DNA from: Tannerellaceae bacterium
GTDB lineage: Bacteria > Bacteroidota > Bacteroidia > Bacteroidales > Tannerellaceae
DNA: 34,126 nucleotides
Assembly: GCA_031284375.1 (NCBI GenBank)
Contig: JAISZY010000017.1
Coordinates: 1-34,126 of the forward strand
Direction: 5' to 3'
Shown piece after piece: positions 8,206 to 17,147 of this stretch; within the stretch, counting starts at the first letter, position 1, and each line of letters starts with the position of its first letter. The position numbers and the translations under genes are program-made. The notes under the pieces were generated by a model. That model worked only from the letters and a program-made list of their open reading frames with translations, made no database searches and was not told the origin of the DNA.

Positions 8206-11097
8206 TTAGAAATTCAAACTTACTCCCACCGAGAATGTTCTTGCTTTCGGATAAAATTCGCGGTCTTGCACGCCGGGCGCCAAACCGTCATTCCGGTTCA
8301 TATTCACTTCGGGGTCTAAGCCTTTATAGCCCGTCAGCACGAATAGATTTTGTGCTGTTACGTATACTCTTGCTCTATCCAACCAGTCGATATTTTTTGT
8401 ATTGAATGTATATCCCAGCGACATATTGTCCAAGCGCACATACGAACCGTCTTCAATATAGAAAGAAGAATATTCGGGCACTTGGGTAAGTTCATATATC
8501 AGGGGGTCGTTCAGTGCGTTTGCTCCAATCAGGTATCCGTTTTGCGCGTAGGCCATACGGGAATGATTCAATATATCGTTGCCGATTGTACCGCGGAAGA
8601 AAACAGACAAATCCCAGTTCTTGTAGTTGAATGTATTATTCCAACCGAAGGTGAGGTCCGGCTGTGCCGAACCGATGTAGGTACGGTCGTCTTCCGATAT
8701 CTGCCCGTCGCCGGTTACATCTTCCATGATATACTTGCCGTTCTCGTCCAATCCCAGGCAATGCCATCCGAAGAATTGTCCTACGGGATAACCTTCTTCT
8801 ACCACATGGGTCGAATTGCTTGAGCCTCCGCGTATCCAGGCATCTCCCACCAGGATGCGGGTGGTGGTATAGATGTCGTTCGACAATTTGGTTACTTCGT
8901 TTTTGTTGTGCGCCAGGGTGAGGGAAGAGTTCCAGTTGAAATTCTTCGAGCGTATGGCATCCACGCTGAGCGATACTTCTATCCCTGTATTCTGCATATC
9001 GCCTACGTTGGCCATCATGTCGGCAAATTTGTAGGGCGGGGTTGGTACTTTATATACGTAAAGCATATCGGTTGTTCGCTTGTCGTACCATTCTACCGTA
9101 CCGCTCACACGTCCTTTGAAGAGAATAAAGTCTACCCCTACATTCAGCATCGCCGTTTCTTCCCATTTCAGGTCGGGATTGGCATTCTGACTGATCTGAT
9201 AAACCGTGAGCCACGAACCGTTGTCGTAATACGTTCCGCTGGTGCCGTAAAGTTCCAGTGTTTTGTACGGGTCTAAGCCGGACTGATTACCGGTTATACC
9301 GTATCCGGCGCGCAGTTTCAGGTCGTCTATCCATTTTACGTCTTTGAGGAAGGATTCTTGCGAAACGCCCCAGGCGGCCGATGCGGAGGGGAAAGTTCCC
9401 CATTTGTGATTGATACCGAATTTGGAAGAACCGTCTCGGCGCAGGGTAGCCGTAATCATATAGCGTTCGAGGTAGCTGTAATGCGCTCGGCCGAAATACG
9501 AAATAAGCTTACTCATATTGCGTTCGGATTCTACGTCGTTCGATCTCAATCCCTGTCCGGCCTGCAGTTTGTCGGCTCCCAGCATATCGGTTACAAAGTT
9601 GCGGTTTGCCACTTGGAAACGCGAGTATCCGTTTCTTTCCCACGAATACCCCAGCACGGCGTTGAGTTTATGTTCTTCGGCGGAACCGAAAGTCGTATTA
9701 TAATCGGCCGTCCATTCCATCAGTTCTTTGTCCCATATCCGGTTGCGCCGGATGGCTTTTCCGCCGTCGTTGCGTCCGTCTTCCGTTTCGGAATTATAGT
9801 ATTCGCTTCTTTCTTCCGTATTCCGGCTCTTGTAGAGCGAAGCTTTTATATCCAGGCCGTCGAAGAGGGTAAAGGAGATGTCGCCGTTTCCATAAAAATT
9901 CTGATCTTTATAATTGTTCTGATTGTTGTCTTGATTCCTTACCGGGTTGCCCTGGTCGTAATCGAGCGTATCGAACCATGTACCATCGTCTAATTTTATG
10001 GGATAAACCGGCAGCAGGTTGTAGGCCAGCACAAAATTGCCTCCAGCATATTCATTGCGGTCGGTCAGGGTAGCCGAACCGGTCAAACCCACCCGCAGCC
10101 GGTTGTTGATAGCGCGTTGCTGAAATTGGAAACGGAAATTGTACCGGTCCATATCGTCGTCGCGTATCACGCCGTCGCGCTGCAAATAGGTAAAAGAAGC
10201 GCGGTAGTTACTGTTTGAGCTACCGCCCGACATCGAAACGCTGTGGTTCTGAGAAACACCGGTGCGCGATATTTCGTCGAACCAGTCCGTATTGGCATTA
10301 TACCGGTCGTACACCGAAGCGTCTGCGCCGGTGCTGCGTGCATATTCGCGCCATTCGTCGGCCGTAAGCAAATTCGGTTTGTTGGCCAAGGTGGATACGC
10401 CCAGATAGCCGTTGTACGAAACAGCCGTTTTAGAGCCCGAACCTCTTTTGGTGGTAATCAGAATAACCCCTCCCGCCGAACGCGAACCATAGATTGCGGC
10501 GGATGATGCATCTTTCAATACCGAGATAGATTCAATATCCTGCGGAGCTACCGTAGACATATCTCCTCCGGGCACGCCGTCAATGACGATAAACGGGCCT
10601 TGGTCTTTCTGTATCGTGGAAGTACCTCTCAGGCGGATGGTAGGCGTGCCTGTTACGGAACCCGTACCCATCGCAATATCCAGCCCGGCTACTTTGCCTT
10701 GCAGCAAGTCGGCGGCATCGCGGGTAACGCCTTTATTGAAGTTTTCTTCCGACACATTGACTACCGAACCGGTAATCTCGCGGCGCGTTTGCGTACCGTA
10801 CCCAATCGCTACGATTTCGCCTAAGTTTACAACCGAAGGGTCTAAGGTTACATTTATGGTACTTTGTCCGTTCACGGCTTCTTCTTTCGTGTTGTATCCC
10901 ACGTAAGAAAATTGAATAACCGCTCTCCGGCCATCGCTTACGGTAAGCGAATAGTTACCGTCCAAATCGGTGATAGTACCATTGGTGGTACCTTTTTCTA
11001 CTACATTGGCGCCAATAATGGATTCGCCAAATTCATCCAGCACCTTACCTTTTACCGTTGTTTGTGCAAACACCGTTGTAAGGCAAAGTCCCATCAT
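8206..11097 (-). CDS. SusC/RagA family TonB-linked outer-membrane transporter, N-terminus interrupted
   Basis: The 963-residue frame from the first usable ATG contains a carboxypeptidase-like regulatory domain (TTVKGKVLDEFGESIIGANV through GNYSLTV, about residues 13-90), the plug (LQGKVAGLDI, RLRGTSTIQ, VIDGVPGGDM, SVLKDASSAAIYGSRSAGGV near 120-215) and the barrel, ending in FSVGVSLNF. It imports a nutrient with the SusD partner, powered by TonB. The expected signal peptide begins 23 codons upstream (ATG at 11164-11166), but codon 10 of that frame is TAG. From the internal ATG the signal is only MMGLCLTTVFAQ, without a basic region, so export is doubtful unless the amber codon is bypassed. 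The rest of the gene is intact. Confidence 0.9.
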   Translation of the reverse strand: MMGLCLTTVFAQTTVKGKVLDEFGESIIGANVVEKGTTNGTITDLDGNYSLTVSDGRRAVIQFSYVGYNTKEEAVNGQSTINVTLDPSVVNLGEIVAIGYGTQTRREITGSVVNVSEENFNKGVTRDAADLLQGKVAGLDIAMGTGSVTGTPTIRLRGTSTIQKDQGPFIVIDGVPGGDMSTVAPQDIESISVLKDASSAAIYGSRSAGGVILITTKRGSGSKTAVSYNGYLGVSTLANKPNLLTADEWREYARSTGADASVYDRYNANTDWFDEISRTGVSQNHSVSMSGGSSNSNYRASFTYLQRDGVIRDDDMDRYNFRFQFQQRAINNRLRVGLTGSATLTDRNEYAGGNFVLAYNLLPVYPIKLDDGTWFDTLDYDQGNPVRNQDNNQNNYKDQNFYGNGDISFTLFDGLDIKASLYKSRNTEERSEYYNSETEDGRNDGGKAIRRNRIWDKELMEWTADYNTTFGSAEEHKLNAVLGYSWERNGYSRFQVANRNFVTDMLGADKLQAGQGLRSNDVESERNMSKLISYFGRAHYSYLERYMITATLRRDGSSKFGINHKWGTFPSASAAWGVSQESFLKDVKWIDDLKLRAGYGITGNQSGLDPYKTLELYGTSGTYYDNGSWLTVYQISQNANPDLKWEETAMLNVGVDFILFKGRVSGTVEWYDKRTTDMLYVYKVPTPPYKFADMMANVGDMQNTGIEVSLSVDAIRSKNFNWNSSLTLAHNKNEVTKLSNDIYTTTRILVGDAWIRGGSSNSTHVVEEGYPVGQFFGWHCLGLDENGKYIMEDVTGDGQISEDDRTYIGSAQPDLTFGWNNTFNYKNWDLSVFFRGTIGNDILNHSRMAYAQNGYLIGANALNDPLIYELTQVPEYSSFYIEDGSYVRLDNMSLGYTFNTKNIDWLDRARVYVTAQNLFVLTGYKGLDPEVNMNRNDGLAPGVQDREFYPKARTFSVGVSLNF

Positions 11098-11166
11098 AAA
11101 CGAAAGAATTCCGATCTTTCGAAAAGAATAAAATGACTAGATAATAATCTTTTTCACTTGTTTCAT
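11098..11166 (-). other. stranded signal-peptide start of susC with in-frame TAG
   Basis: Reading from ATG at 11166, the codons give MKQVKKIII, then TAG (11137-11139), then SFYSFRKIGILSF joined in frame to the annotated MMGLCL start. This is a typical SusC leader with the tenth codon changed. CAG to TAG (Gln to stop) by one transition is the simplest explanation. Thirteen codons separate the TAG from the next ATG, and none of them is GTG or TTG. Confidence 0.85.
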
Positions 11167-11327
11167 AAGTAATAATGATTTTGAGTTTAATAAAAAAATA
11201 GACATCTCTTTAATAATAATTTAAAAACAAGAAGGGTTGGTTTTATTCACTCCTTCCATATTCAACAAATATTCATCTTCTGCATAGGCATATTATTTTT
11301 AGTATTAGACACTTATCAGAGTTTTCC

Positions 11328-11360
11328 ATGTGTAATTAAACGTTCGTTTTTTTTACACAT
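11328..11360. promoter_or_regulatory. operator-like imperfect palindrome 1 upstream of susC
   Basis: The core AAACG-TT-CGTTT (11338-11349) is flanked by ATGTGTAA on the left and TTACACAT on the right, with a one-base offset between the arms. The core is the same 12-bp element as in the palindrome centred 172 bases away, read on the other strand. Confidence 0.55.
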
Positions 11361-11499
11361 GCCCGGAGCTACAGAAGAGGCCGGAAAGTAAAAAGAAAAA
11401 CAAGCAGAAAGAAGTGGTAAATATTTGGAGAAGTGTATGATGGATATTATGCGGAAAGAATATACACGAAGGATATTGGGAAAAAATATAGCTTACAAA

Positions 11500-11531
11500 T
11501 GTCTACTTTAAACGAACGTTTAAAGTAGACA
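11500..11531. promoter_or_regulatory. operator-like perfect palindrome 2 upstream of susC
   Basis: Perfect 15-bp arms (TGTCTACTTTAAACG and CGTTTAAAGTAGACA) flank a central AA. The length and CG-centred halves suit a dimeric repressor or activator site. The 11167-11651 gap holds nothing else that I recognise; it lies upstream of susC and downstream of the phosphatase gene, so susC is the likelier target, although a hairpin ending the upstream operon is an alternative. Confidence 0.6.
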
Positions 11532-11651
11532 GCACAAACGTATGAAAAAAAATGATAACATCAAACGCCTTGATGTATTTTTCGGGTAAACGTATCGAAA
11601 TTGCTTTATTTCAAGGAATTTCAGGAAGCAACATCTTTGTCGGGCTACCGT

Positions 11652-13352
11652 CTATTTTAGATATTCCTCCAACTCTGCGGGTAGATAAAACGTATTGTTT
11701 TTGTCTACATATACGATAACGGAATGTAAACGTATCTGATTGGTTTCTTTTTTAGCGACGCATGTCACGATATTCGTAAAAGGATGGATGGTGAGTTGAT
11801 TTTTCTTTCCTTTTACAACCAAGGATGGGAAACTTTTTTCGTTTACGGCAGGGAGCGTTTCGTACGTATAGCCTTTGAATACCTCTGTGTGGGGGGCGAA
11901 ATGTTGTCCGGTCAGTTCGTCCAGCAAATCCCGGTTGAAACCGAAAAGGGCGCAGAGATATGCATTCAACTCAATATTCGAGTGCATCCCGATGGGGAGC
12001 GTCCCCTCCGGATGATAGGCCGCTAAGAATACTTCTTCGCCCGTATGACCGCGTGTTGTGAAGCCGATACACATCTTCGACGCAATCAGCAGCGCCAGGA
12101 AATCGGACAACGAACCGCTGCTGTATAAAGATGTTTCAACGCCTTCGGACGAACGTTCGTTTTCCGGTATCGGGCTGTTTTTGTATCCCTTATTATTATA
12201 GAGCGCTTTTAGTTCGGTTTCCGTTAATTCAAAGCCGGCGTATTGGCGGAAAATGTTCTGCACCTCCGAGGCGGGTTGGGTATTCAGTTGGTTGGCAAAT
12301 CCGGTGGCCGTCAGTTTGAATTGCGAGAGAGCGTGGAACAACTGGTCTTTCGTCAGCTTATCGTAGCCGCTGCAACGGCCGATGCCCAAACTCACGCCGC
12401 TGTTGCCATGGTCGGGCACGATAACTACGGCCGTCTCTTTGTTTTGGGCTGCAAATGCGAGGGCTACTCCACAGGCGCGGTCGAAAGCCAGAAAGTCGGT
12501 CGCCATCGCTACCGGGTCGTTGGCATGAGCCGCCCAGTCTATCTTACTCCCTTCTACCATGAGGAAGAAACCATTTTCGTTTTTCGACAGTTTTTCTATC
12601 GCAATACGGGTCATTTCTTCCAAGGAAGGCTGTTCGGCCGGGTTGCGGTCGAGGTCGTAATCCATATCCCTGTCTCCGTATAAAGCCCACATTTTCTCGT
12701 TGCTGTCTGTTTTCATTCCCTGCAAATTGTTTTTGTAGACCGAATAACCGTTTGCTTTCAGATATGCTTCGCTTTCTTCGGGCAGCAGGGAGGCTCCTCC
12801 TCCTATTACAACGCTCAGGTCGTTGTGCGCCATCTGCGGAGCAATCCATTCGTATTTGCTGCGGTTATAACTATGCGCCGAGCAGTCTGCCGGCGTAGCA
12901 TGTGGAAATTCGCAGGTAAAGACAAGGCCGGCGGCCTTTTTGTGCAGGAGTTTTCCTGCCTCCAGCACGGTTGTTATCGGCCGGTAGGCTCGTGTGGAAT
13001 CCGTCGGGTAGATATCGTTGAGAGGGTCGCTCACCGGATACGTTGATACATATCCCGTGCGACTGGGGTATCCCGTCATATAACAGGAAGTGGTGGGCGC
13101 CGAATCGCCTATCGGAGCGTTGGACGAGTGGGTGCGTACGGTGCCGCACAGATAGGGGTCGATGTTGAGTTCCGGCATATCGGGATGGTTATACCATTGC
13201 AACCAGCGTGCAATGGAAACGGTTGCCAGCGAAGCGCCGTCCGGAATTAACAGGATAATGTTTTTAACCGGTTTTACGTCTTTTGTCTCTACACCGCCGG
13301 CCGGCCGGATAACGAGGGCCGACAGGAGCAGGAAATACATTATTCTTTTCAT
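11652..13352 (-). CDS. alkaline phosphatase (PhoA superfamily)
   Basis: This is a 566-residue protein with a Sec signal (MKRIMYFLLLSALVIRPAGG). Family residues are in place: the metal Asp in NIILLIPDGAS (about residue 38), the phosphorylated Ser in IGDSAPTTSCYMTG (Ser84), SKIDWAAHANDP near 270, VPDHGNSG near 320 and the late His motif FTTRGHTGEE near 430. It should hydrolyse phosphate monoesters in the periplasm. It is the last gene of the pyrB operon, 24 bases after the M24 peptidase stop. The C-terminal 110 residues beyond the last metal ligand are longer than in E. coli PhoA and resemble the Bacteroidetes subgroup. There is no obvious Pho box because it has no separate promoter. Confidence 0.9.
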   Translation of the reverse strand: MKRIMYFLLLSALVIRPAGGVETKDVKPVKNIILLIPDGASLATVSIARWLQWYNHPDMPELNIDPYLCGTVRTHSSNAPIGDSAPTTSCYMTGYPSRTGYVSTYPVSDPLNDIYPTDSTRAYRPITTVLEAGKLLHKKAAGLVFTCEFPHATPADCSAHSYNRSKYEWIAPQMAHNDLSVVIGGGASLLPEESEAYLKANGYSVYKNNLQGMKTDSNEKMWALYGDRDMDYDLDRNPAEQPSLEEMTRIAIEKLSKNENGFFLMVEGSKIDWAAHANDPVAMATDFLAFDRACGVALAFAAQNKETAVVIVPDHGNSGVSLGIGRCSGYDKLTKDQLFHALSQFKLTATGFANQLNTQPASEVQNIFRQYAGFELTETELKALYNNKGYKNSPIPENERSSEGVETSLYSSGSLSDFLALLIASKMCIGFTTRGHTGEEVFLAAYHPEGTLPIGMHSNIELNAYLCALFGFNRDLLDELTGQHFAPHTEVFKGYTYETLPAVNEKSFPSLVVKGKKNQLTIHPFTNIVTCVAKKETNQIRLHSVIVYVDKNNTFYLPAELEEYLK

Positions 13353-13376
13353 TTTACTGTTCTTTTTTGAGTTTAT

Positions 13377-14552
13377 TTATTTCAAATTGATTATTTCTTC
13401 TTCCGAACGGGTGATTTTCTCAACACCGTTCTCCGTCGTCAGAAAACTATTTTCGATACCTACGGCGCCTACTCCGGGGATAACGAATTTGGGTTCGAGG
13501 GCGAACACCATACCGGGCTGCAAGGTATCTGCCGAACGAGGCGAGAAGACCGGGAGTTCGTTGAGCTGTATCCCGATGCCGTGACCTACAAATCCGGCTT
13601 GCTGTTTTGTTCCCATAAAGTAGGGGGATAACCCTTCTTTTCCGGCTATTTCAACGGCCTGCCGGTATATATCGGCGCAAGGGACGCCCGGACGCGCCAG
13701 GCGTTCCGTTTCCTGCTGGATGACGAGCGACACCTGATGGGCGCGGTAGGCGATGTCCGGCAAGCGACCGATGGCAAAGGTGCGCGTCATGTCCGTGATA
13801 TAAGCGGTATAGTTGCCGGCCATATCTACCATTACGGCGGTTCCTTCTTTCAGCAGCGTGCCGTTTGCGCCGATGGGAGCAAAGGGGCCTATCCCTTCGC
13901 CTCCTAAGGCAAAGTCGAAGGGCGATGGCGTTTCGGCGTTATCGCCGGCCAGAATACTCCCCTGAAAGATGTCCATGTTGGTTCCGAACGTACGCAAGAT
14001 GCCGATGGAGCCGTTCTTGCGCATCCGTCGTTCTATTTCGTACTGAAAATCCAGGTCCGTCATGCCGGGACGGTAACATGCCGGTATCTCCGCATAGGTT
14101 GCGGAGTGATGCCGGGCGGAAATGCGAAACTGCTCTATCTCCCATGGGGTTTTAATCGCCCGGAGGGAACGAAGCAGCGCGGTGGCATTGCCTGTTTCTT
14201 TGGGTTTGCAGAGTGTTTGAAGGCGGATATATTCGTTGTAAGAAAGTTCGTCGGCTTCCAACAGCAGTTTTTCCGGCATTTTTAAGCCTTGGGCGGCGAA
14301 GAACTCCGGTATTTGTTCCGGTTTTCGCAGATAAACGACTTGTGGGCCGGACAGTCCGTTGGGGCGTTTGACGAAAAACCACGGTTCGCCTTCCGCCGGT
14401 AAGTAAAAGTAGCCGTTGTAAATCCGTCCCGTTGTATAATACAGATTTACATCTACGGACAGAAGACAGCCTCCGGCTTCGGTTTTTTGCATCGCTTCCC
14501 GGAGGCGTTTCCATCGCTGCTGCAGGTCGGCGGCCAATTCTTTTTGTATCAT
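13377..14552 (-). CDS. M24 family Xaa-Pro aminopeptidase-like peptidase
   Basis: Starting at the ATG that overlaps the upstream stop as ATGA gives 391 residues; a start seven codons earlier (14573) is possible. The creatinase-like N-domain (about 1-140) is followed by the pita-bread domain with the five dimetal ligands in order: Asp in AVMVDMAGN, Asp in YITDMTRTF, His in FVGHGIGIQLNELP, Glu in FALEPKF and Glu in VGIENSF. It is expected to remove N-terminal residues before proline, or to be a related Xaa-Pro hydrolase, in the cytoplasm since no signal is seen. The ATGA junction implies translational coupling to the flavin reductase gene. Confidence 0.9.
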   Translation of the reverse strand: MIQKELAADLQQRWKRLREAMQKTEAGGCLLSVDVNLYYTTGRIYNGYFYLPAEGEPWFFVKRPNGLSGPQVVYLRKPEQIPEFFAAQGLKMPEKLLLEADELSYNEYIRLQTLCKPKETGNATALLRSLRAIKTPWEIEQFRISARHHSATYAEIPACYRPGMTDLDFQYEIERRMRKNGSIGILRTFGTNMDIFQGSILAGDNAETPSPFDFALGGEGIGPFAPIGANGTLLKEGTAVMVDMAGNYTAYITDMTRTFAIGRLPDIAYRAHQVSLVIQQETERLARPGVPCADIYRQAVEIAGKEGLSPYFMGTKQQAGFVGHGIGIQLNELPVFSPRSADTLQPGMVFALEPKFVIPGVGAVGIENSFLTTENGVEKITRSEEEIINLK

Positions 14553-15115
14553 TTCTTTTTCCGGACAGACCATCCGAATTTGCCGATAAGTTCTCCCAAC
14601 GTGTAATAGTTTCCATGCACATAGGCCAAGAGGTTGGCGCGTTGCATGTCGAATGCGCCGGTTTCGGGATGGATGTAGGCCTCGTCGGCCAATACATTCA
14701 CTACGTCGGCAATAAACATATCATGACTGCCCAGCGCCAGGATTTCCCTCGCTCTACATTCGATGCAAAGCGGCGATTCTTCTATGGTGGGGGCTTGCAC
14801 CAGGGAGGCCTTTCCGGGTGTGAGGTTCATGGCTTGGAATTTGTTCTGATTTTTTCCCGAAGTTACGCCACACCAGTCGGTAGCATAGGCCAGTTCCTGC
14901 GTGGTGAGGTTGATAACAAATTCCATGTTCTTCTTCAGTATCGGAGATGAATAACGTTCCGGCCGAATGGATATGTAGCACATCGGCGGGTTGGAGCAGA
15001 GCGTGCCCACCCAACTGGCCGTAATTATATTATACTCGGAAGGCTCGCTTCCACAACTAATCATAACGGCCGGCAGAGGATAAATCATGGTACCCGGCTT
15101 CCAATCTGTTTTCAT
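14549..15115 (-). CDS. flavin reductase-like (FMN-binding split barrel) protein
   Basis: This is a 188-residue protein. PLPAVMISCG near residue 15, NIITASWVGTLCSNPPMCYISIRP near 30-55, FVINLTT near 67 and the closing GKFGWSV fit the flavin reductase domain family (DIM6/NTAB type), which binds FMN and uses NAD(P)H. No oxygenase partner is nearby, so its role is open. It is 12 bases after pyrI and overlaps the peptidase gene by four bases. Confidence 0.85.
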   Translation of the reverse strand: MKTDWKPGTMIYPLPAVMISCGSEPSEYNIITASWVGTLCSNPPMCYISIRPERYSSPILKKNMEFVINLTTQELAYATDWCGVTSGKNQNKFQAMNLTPGKASLVQAPTIEESPLCIECRAREILALGSHDMFIADVVNVLADEAYIHPETGAFDMQRANLLAYVHGNYYTLGELIGKFGWSVRKKK

Positions 15116-15127
15116 TTGTTTGTTCGA

Positions 15128-15595
15128 TTATTTAATGATAATGTCTTCTTTATTGATTTTGCGTTCGCAGTAGCAGCATTTAATGGTGCATTTTTCTTTG
15201 TCTATCACGTCGAAGTGAGTTGTCATCGGTTCGTTGTTGGTAATGCATTTGGGGTTGTTGCATTTTACCAATCCCACCAGTTTGTCGGGCAGGGAGACGG
15301 GGTATTTTCTTTTCACTTCAAAGTCTTCTATCTCGTTCAGCACCACAAGGGGCGCTACTAAGGCGATGCGGCTTATCTCGTCCGGTTCGAAAAACTTGTC
15401 TGCTATCTTAATCATGCCTTTGCGTCCCATTTTCTTGCTGGGGAAGTTGTTCCCAATCGTAATGGTGTTTGTATCCAGCTTTTCCAATTCGAGCAAGTAG
15501 GCCACTTTAAACAATTGTTCGGGGGGAATATGGTCTATGGCTGTACCTTTTTCCAAGGCTGCGACGTGCAGCTCTCTTTTTTTCTGTTGCAACAT
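15128..15595 (-). CDS. pyrI: aspartate carbamoyltransferase regulatory chain
   Basis: This 155-residue protein is the usual PyrI length. The N-terminal allosteric domain ([21 protein letters not shown]) carries the nucleotide-binding features. The C-terminal zinc domain has Cys112-x4-Cys117 (KCNNPKC) and Cys140-x2-Cys143 (CCYC). It binds CTP/ATP and forms the regulatory dimers of the pyrimidine-pathway enzyme with PyrB. It starts 16 bases after the pyrB stop. Confidence 0.97.
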   Translation of the reverse strand: MLQQKKRELHVAALEKGTAIDHIPPEQLFKVAYLLELEKLDTNTITIGNNFPSKKMGRKGMIKIADKFFEPDEISRIALVAPLVVLNEIEDFEVKRKYPVSLPDKLVGLVKCNNPKCITNNEPMTTHFDVIDKEKCTIKCCYCERKINKEDIIIK

Positions 15596-15611
15596 GGCGC
15601 GGAGAATATGT

Positions 15612-16535
15612 TTATATTAAATGATTGATGCCTAAAACTTCGCAGATGATGGCCTGCCGGGTGAACAATCCATTGCACGCTTGCCGGAAGTAGTAGGCTT
15701 TCTCGTTTTCGTCTACATCGTATGCTATTTCGTTTACACGGGGCAGGGGATGCAGGATGCGGAGGTTTTTCCGGCTATGGCGGAGCATATCGTTCTTTAG
15801 GATATATACGTTTTTAACCCGTTCGTATTCTTCCGTATCGGTAAAGCGTTCGCGCTGTACGCGGGTCATATAGAGCACGTCGGTTTGGTTGATGATATCT
15901 TCGGTAAAGTCGGTATGTTCCGTGTAGGGGATATGTAGAGCGTCGCAATAGTTTTTTTGTTCGTCCGGCATTTGCAGTTCTTTGGGGGCTACGAAATGGA
16001 AGGTAGGCCGGAAGTGGGCTGTGCCTACAATGAGGGAGTGTACGGTGCGTCCGTACTTGAGGTCGCCCACGATGGTGATGGCGAGGTCTTGGAGGTCTTT
16101 GCGTTGTGTTTTTTGTATGGAATACAGGTCGAGCAATGTTTGCGAGGGATGCTGATTGGCGCCGTCGCCGGCATTGATAACGGGTACGTTTGTTATTTCC
16201 GAGGCATAACGCGCTGCGCCTTCCAAGTGATGGCGCATAATGATGAGGTCTGCATAATTGCTCACCATCCGGATGGTGTCTTTCAGCGTTTCTCCTTTCG
16301 AGGAGCTGGTTGTTGAAGCGTCTTGAAAGCCTATCACCTGTCCTCCCAGCCGAATGACTGCCGTTTCGAAGCTGAGGCGCGTACGGGTAGACGGTTCGAA
16401 AAACAGTGTAGCGGCTACTTTTCCTTCCAGCAACTTCCGGTTGGGATGTTCCTCAAAGTGTGCCGCGGTTTCCAGTATTCGAAGAATATCTTCTTTAGAA
16501 TATTGGTTGATGGCTACTAAACTCTTGTTTTTCAT
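15612..16535 (-). CDS. pyrB: aspartate carbamoyltransferase catalytic chain
   Basis: This 307-residue enzyme condenses carbamoyl phosphate with aspartate, the committed step of pyrimidine synthesis. The carbamoyl-phosphate loop [15 protein letters not shown] (Ser49-Thr-Arg-Thr-Arg53), [17 protein letters not shown] near 145 and [10 protein letters not shown] near 265 are complete. It is the first gene of the five-gene operon pyrB-pyrI-flavin reductase-M24 peptidase-alkaline phosphatase, whose junctions are all 25 bases or less. A canonical promoter lies 29 bases upstream. Confidence 0.98.
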   Translation of the reverse strand: MKNKSLVAINQYSKEDILRILETAAHFEEHPNRKLLEGKVAATLFFEPSTRTRLSFETAVIRLGGQVIGFQDASTTSSSKGETLKDTIRMVSNYADLIIMRHHLEGAARYASEITNVPVINAGDGANQHPSQTLLDLYSIQKTQRKDLQDLAITIVGDLKYGRTVHSLIVGTAHFRPTFHFVAPKELQMPDEQKNYCDALHIPYTEHTDFTEDIINQTDVLYMTRVQRERFTDTEEYERVKNVYILKNDMLRHSRKNLRILHPLPRVNEIAYDVDENEKAYYFRQACNGLFTRQAIICEVLGINHLI

Positions 16536-16563
16536 CTATCATTGTTTATTGTAAGTAATATCG

Positions 16564-16594
16564 CAAAGATAGAGTTTTTCGCGTTGTAGCCAAA
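16564..16594 (-). promoter_or_regulatory. canonical Bacteroidetes promoter of the pyrB operon
   Basis: On the minus strand, TTTG (16591-16594) is followed after 19 bases by TATCTTTG (16564-16571). Both boxes and the spacing match the primary sigma consensus of Bacteroidetes. This is the best promoter in the window. Confidence 0.85.
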
Positions 16595-16667
16595 CAATAT
16601 GTTTTATAACGAATCGTGTGGTTTTTTTGTTTTTGGCTTTTGCGCTTTTTGTAGTGGTTAGTGGCCG

Positions 16668-16739
16668 CGTCATTGCGAACGTAGTGAAGCAATCCAGGGT
16701 GCGTGTGTGACTGGATTGCTTCACTTCGTTCGGATGACG
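16668..16739. repeat. inverted repeat, CATTGCGAAC/GAAGCAATCC type, copy 1
   Basis: CGTCATTGCGAACGTAGTGA with AAGCAATCCAG is mirrored by CTGGATTGCTTCACTTCGTT and GGATGACG. This makes a 72-bp hairpin-forming element. A closely related copy is at 17148-17221. It resembles REP-like palindromes dispersed between genes in Bacteroidetes. Confidence 0.85.
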
Positions 16740-16764
16740 ACTTTTTTTTGATAATCGCGTGTAA

Positions 16765-16873
16765 AAGCCTCGGCGCTGCAAAATCTTGGGCTTTTTTTCG
16801 TGAGGAAGCCTCAGCGCTGCAAAATCTTGGTCTTTTTCGCGCGAGGAAGCCTCGGCGCTGCAAAATCTTGCGG
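16765..16873. repeat. second 41-bp tandem repeat (2 full copies plus 27 bases)
   Basis: Units start at 16765, 16806 and 16847, each beginning AAGCCTCGGCGCTGCAAAAT (unit 2 has one change) and separated by a CTTTTT-rich tail. The period of 41 bp equals that of the unrelated array at 3734-4037. Confidence 0.85.
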
Positions 16874-16958
16874 AAAATGTGCTATCCTCTTTGCTTCACT
16901 ATGTTCGGATGACGGACTTTTCTTCCGATACCATACCCAAAATATGGTTTACCCAATT

Positions 16959-17113
16959 AACCCTTATTCTTCAAAAGCTCCCTTAGTAGCCCATGCAACC
17001 CAACATAAATCTTCCCTTATTCCCTTATTACCGGCCAATCGAATAAGGGAATAAGGGCAGAAGAATCAGGGAGGTTGTCGCGCTACTAAGGGAGCTTTTG
17101 GGAGATAAGGGTT
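16959..17113. repeat. 155-bp compound palindrome
   Basis: Three nested perfect arm pairs share one axis. AACCCTTAT (16959-16967) pairs with ATAAGGGTT (17105-17113). AAAAGCTCCCTTAGTAGC (16973-16990) pairs with its complement at 17082-17099. CCCTTATTCCCTTATT (17014-17029) pairs with 17042-17057 around a 12-base loop. The unpaired parts between the arms are asymmetric. It could be a miniature mobile element or a stable RNA hairpin. Confidence 0.85.
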
Positions 17114-17147
17114 TTTTCTATGTGAATGATTTTGCAATAATCCACCT

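Noticed and set aside
11137-11139. Genome-wide recoding of TAG to Gln
   Set aside because: TAG ends the signal peptidase gene and the interrupted propeller frame normally, so a general code change is not supported.
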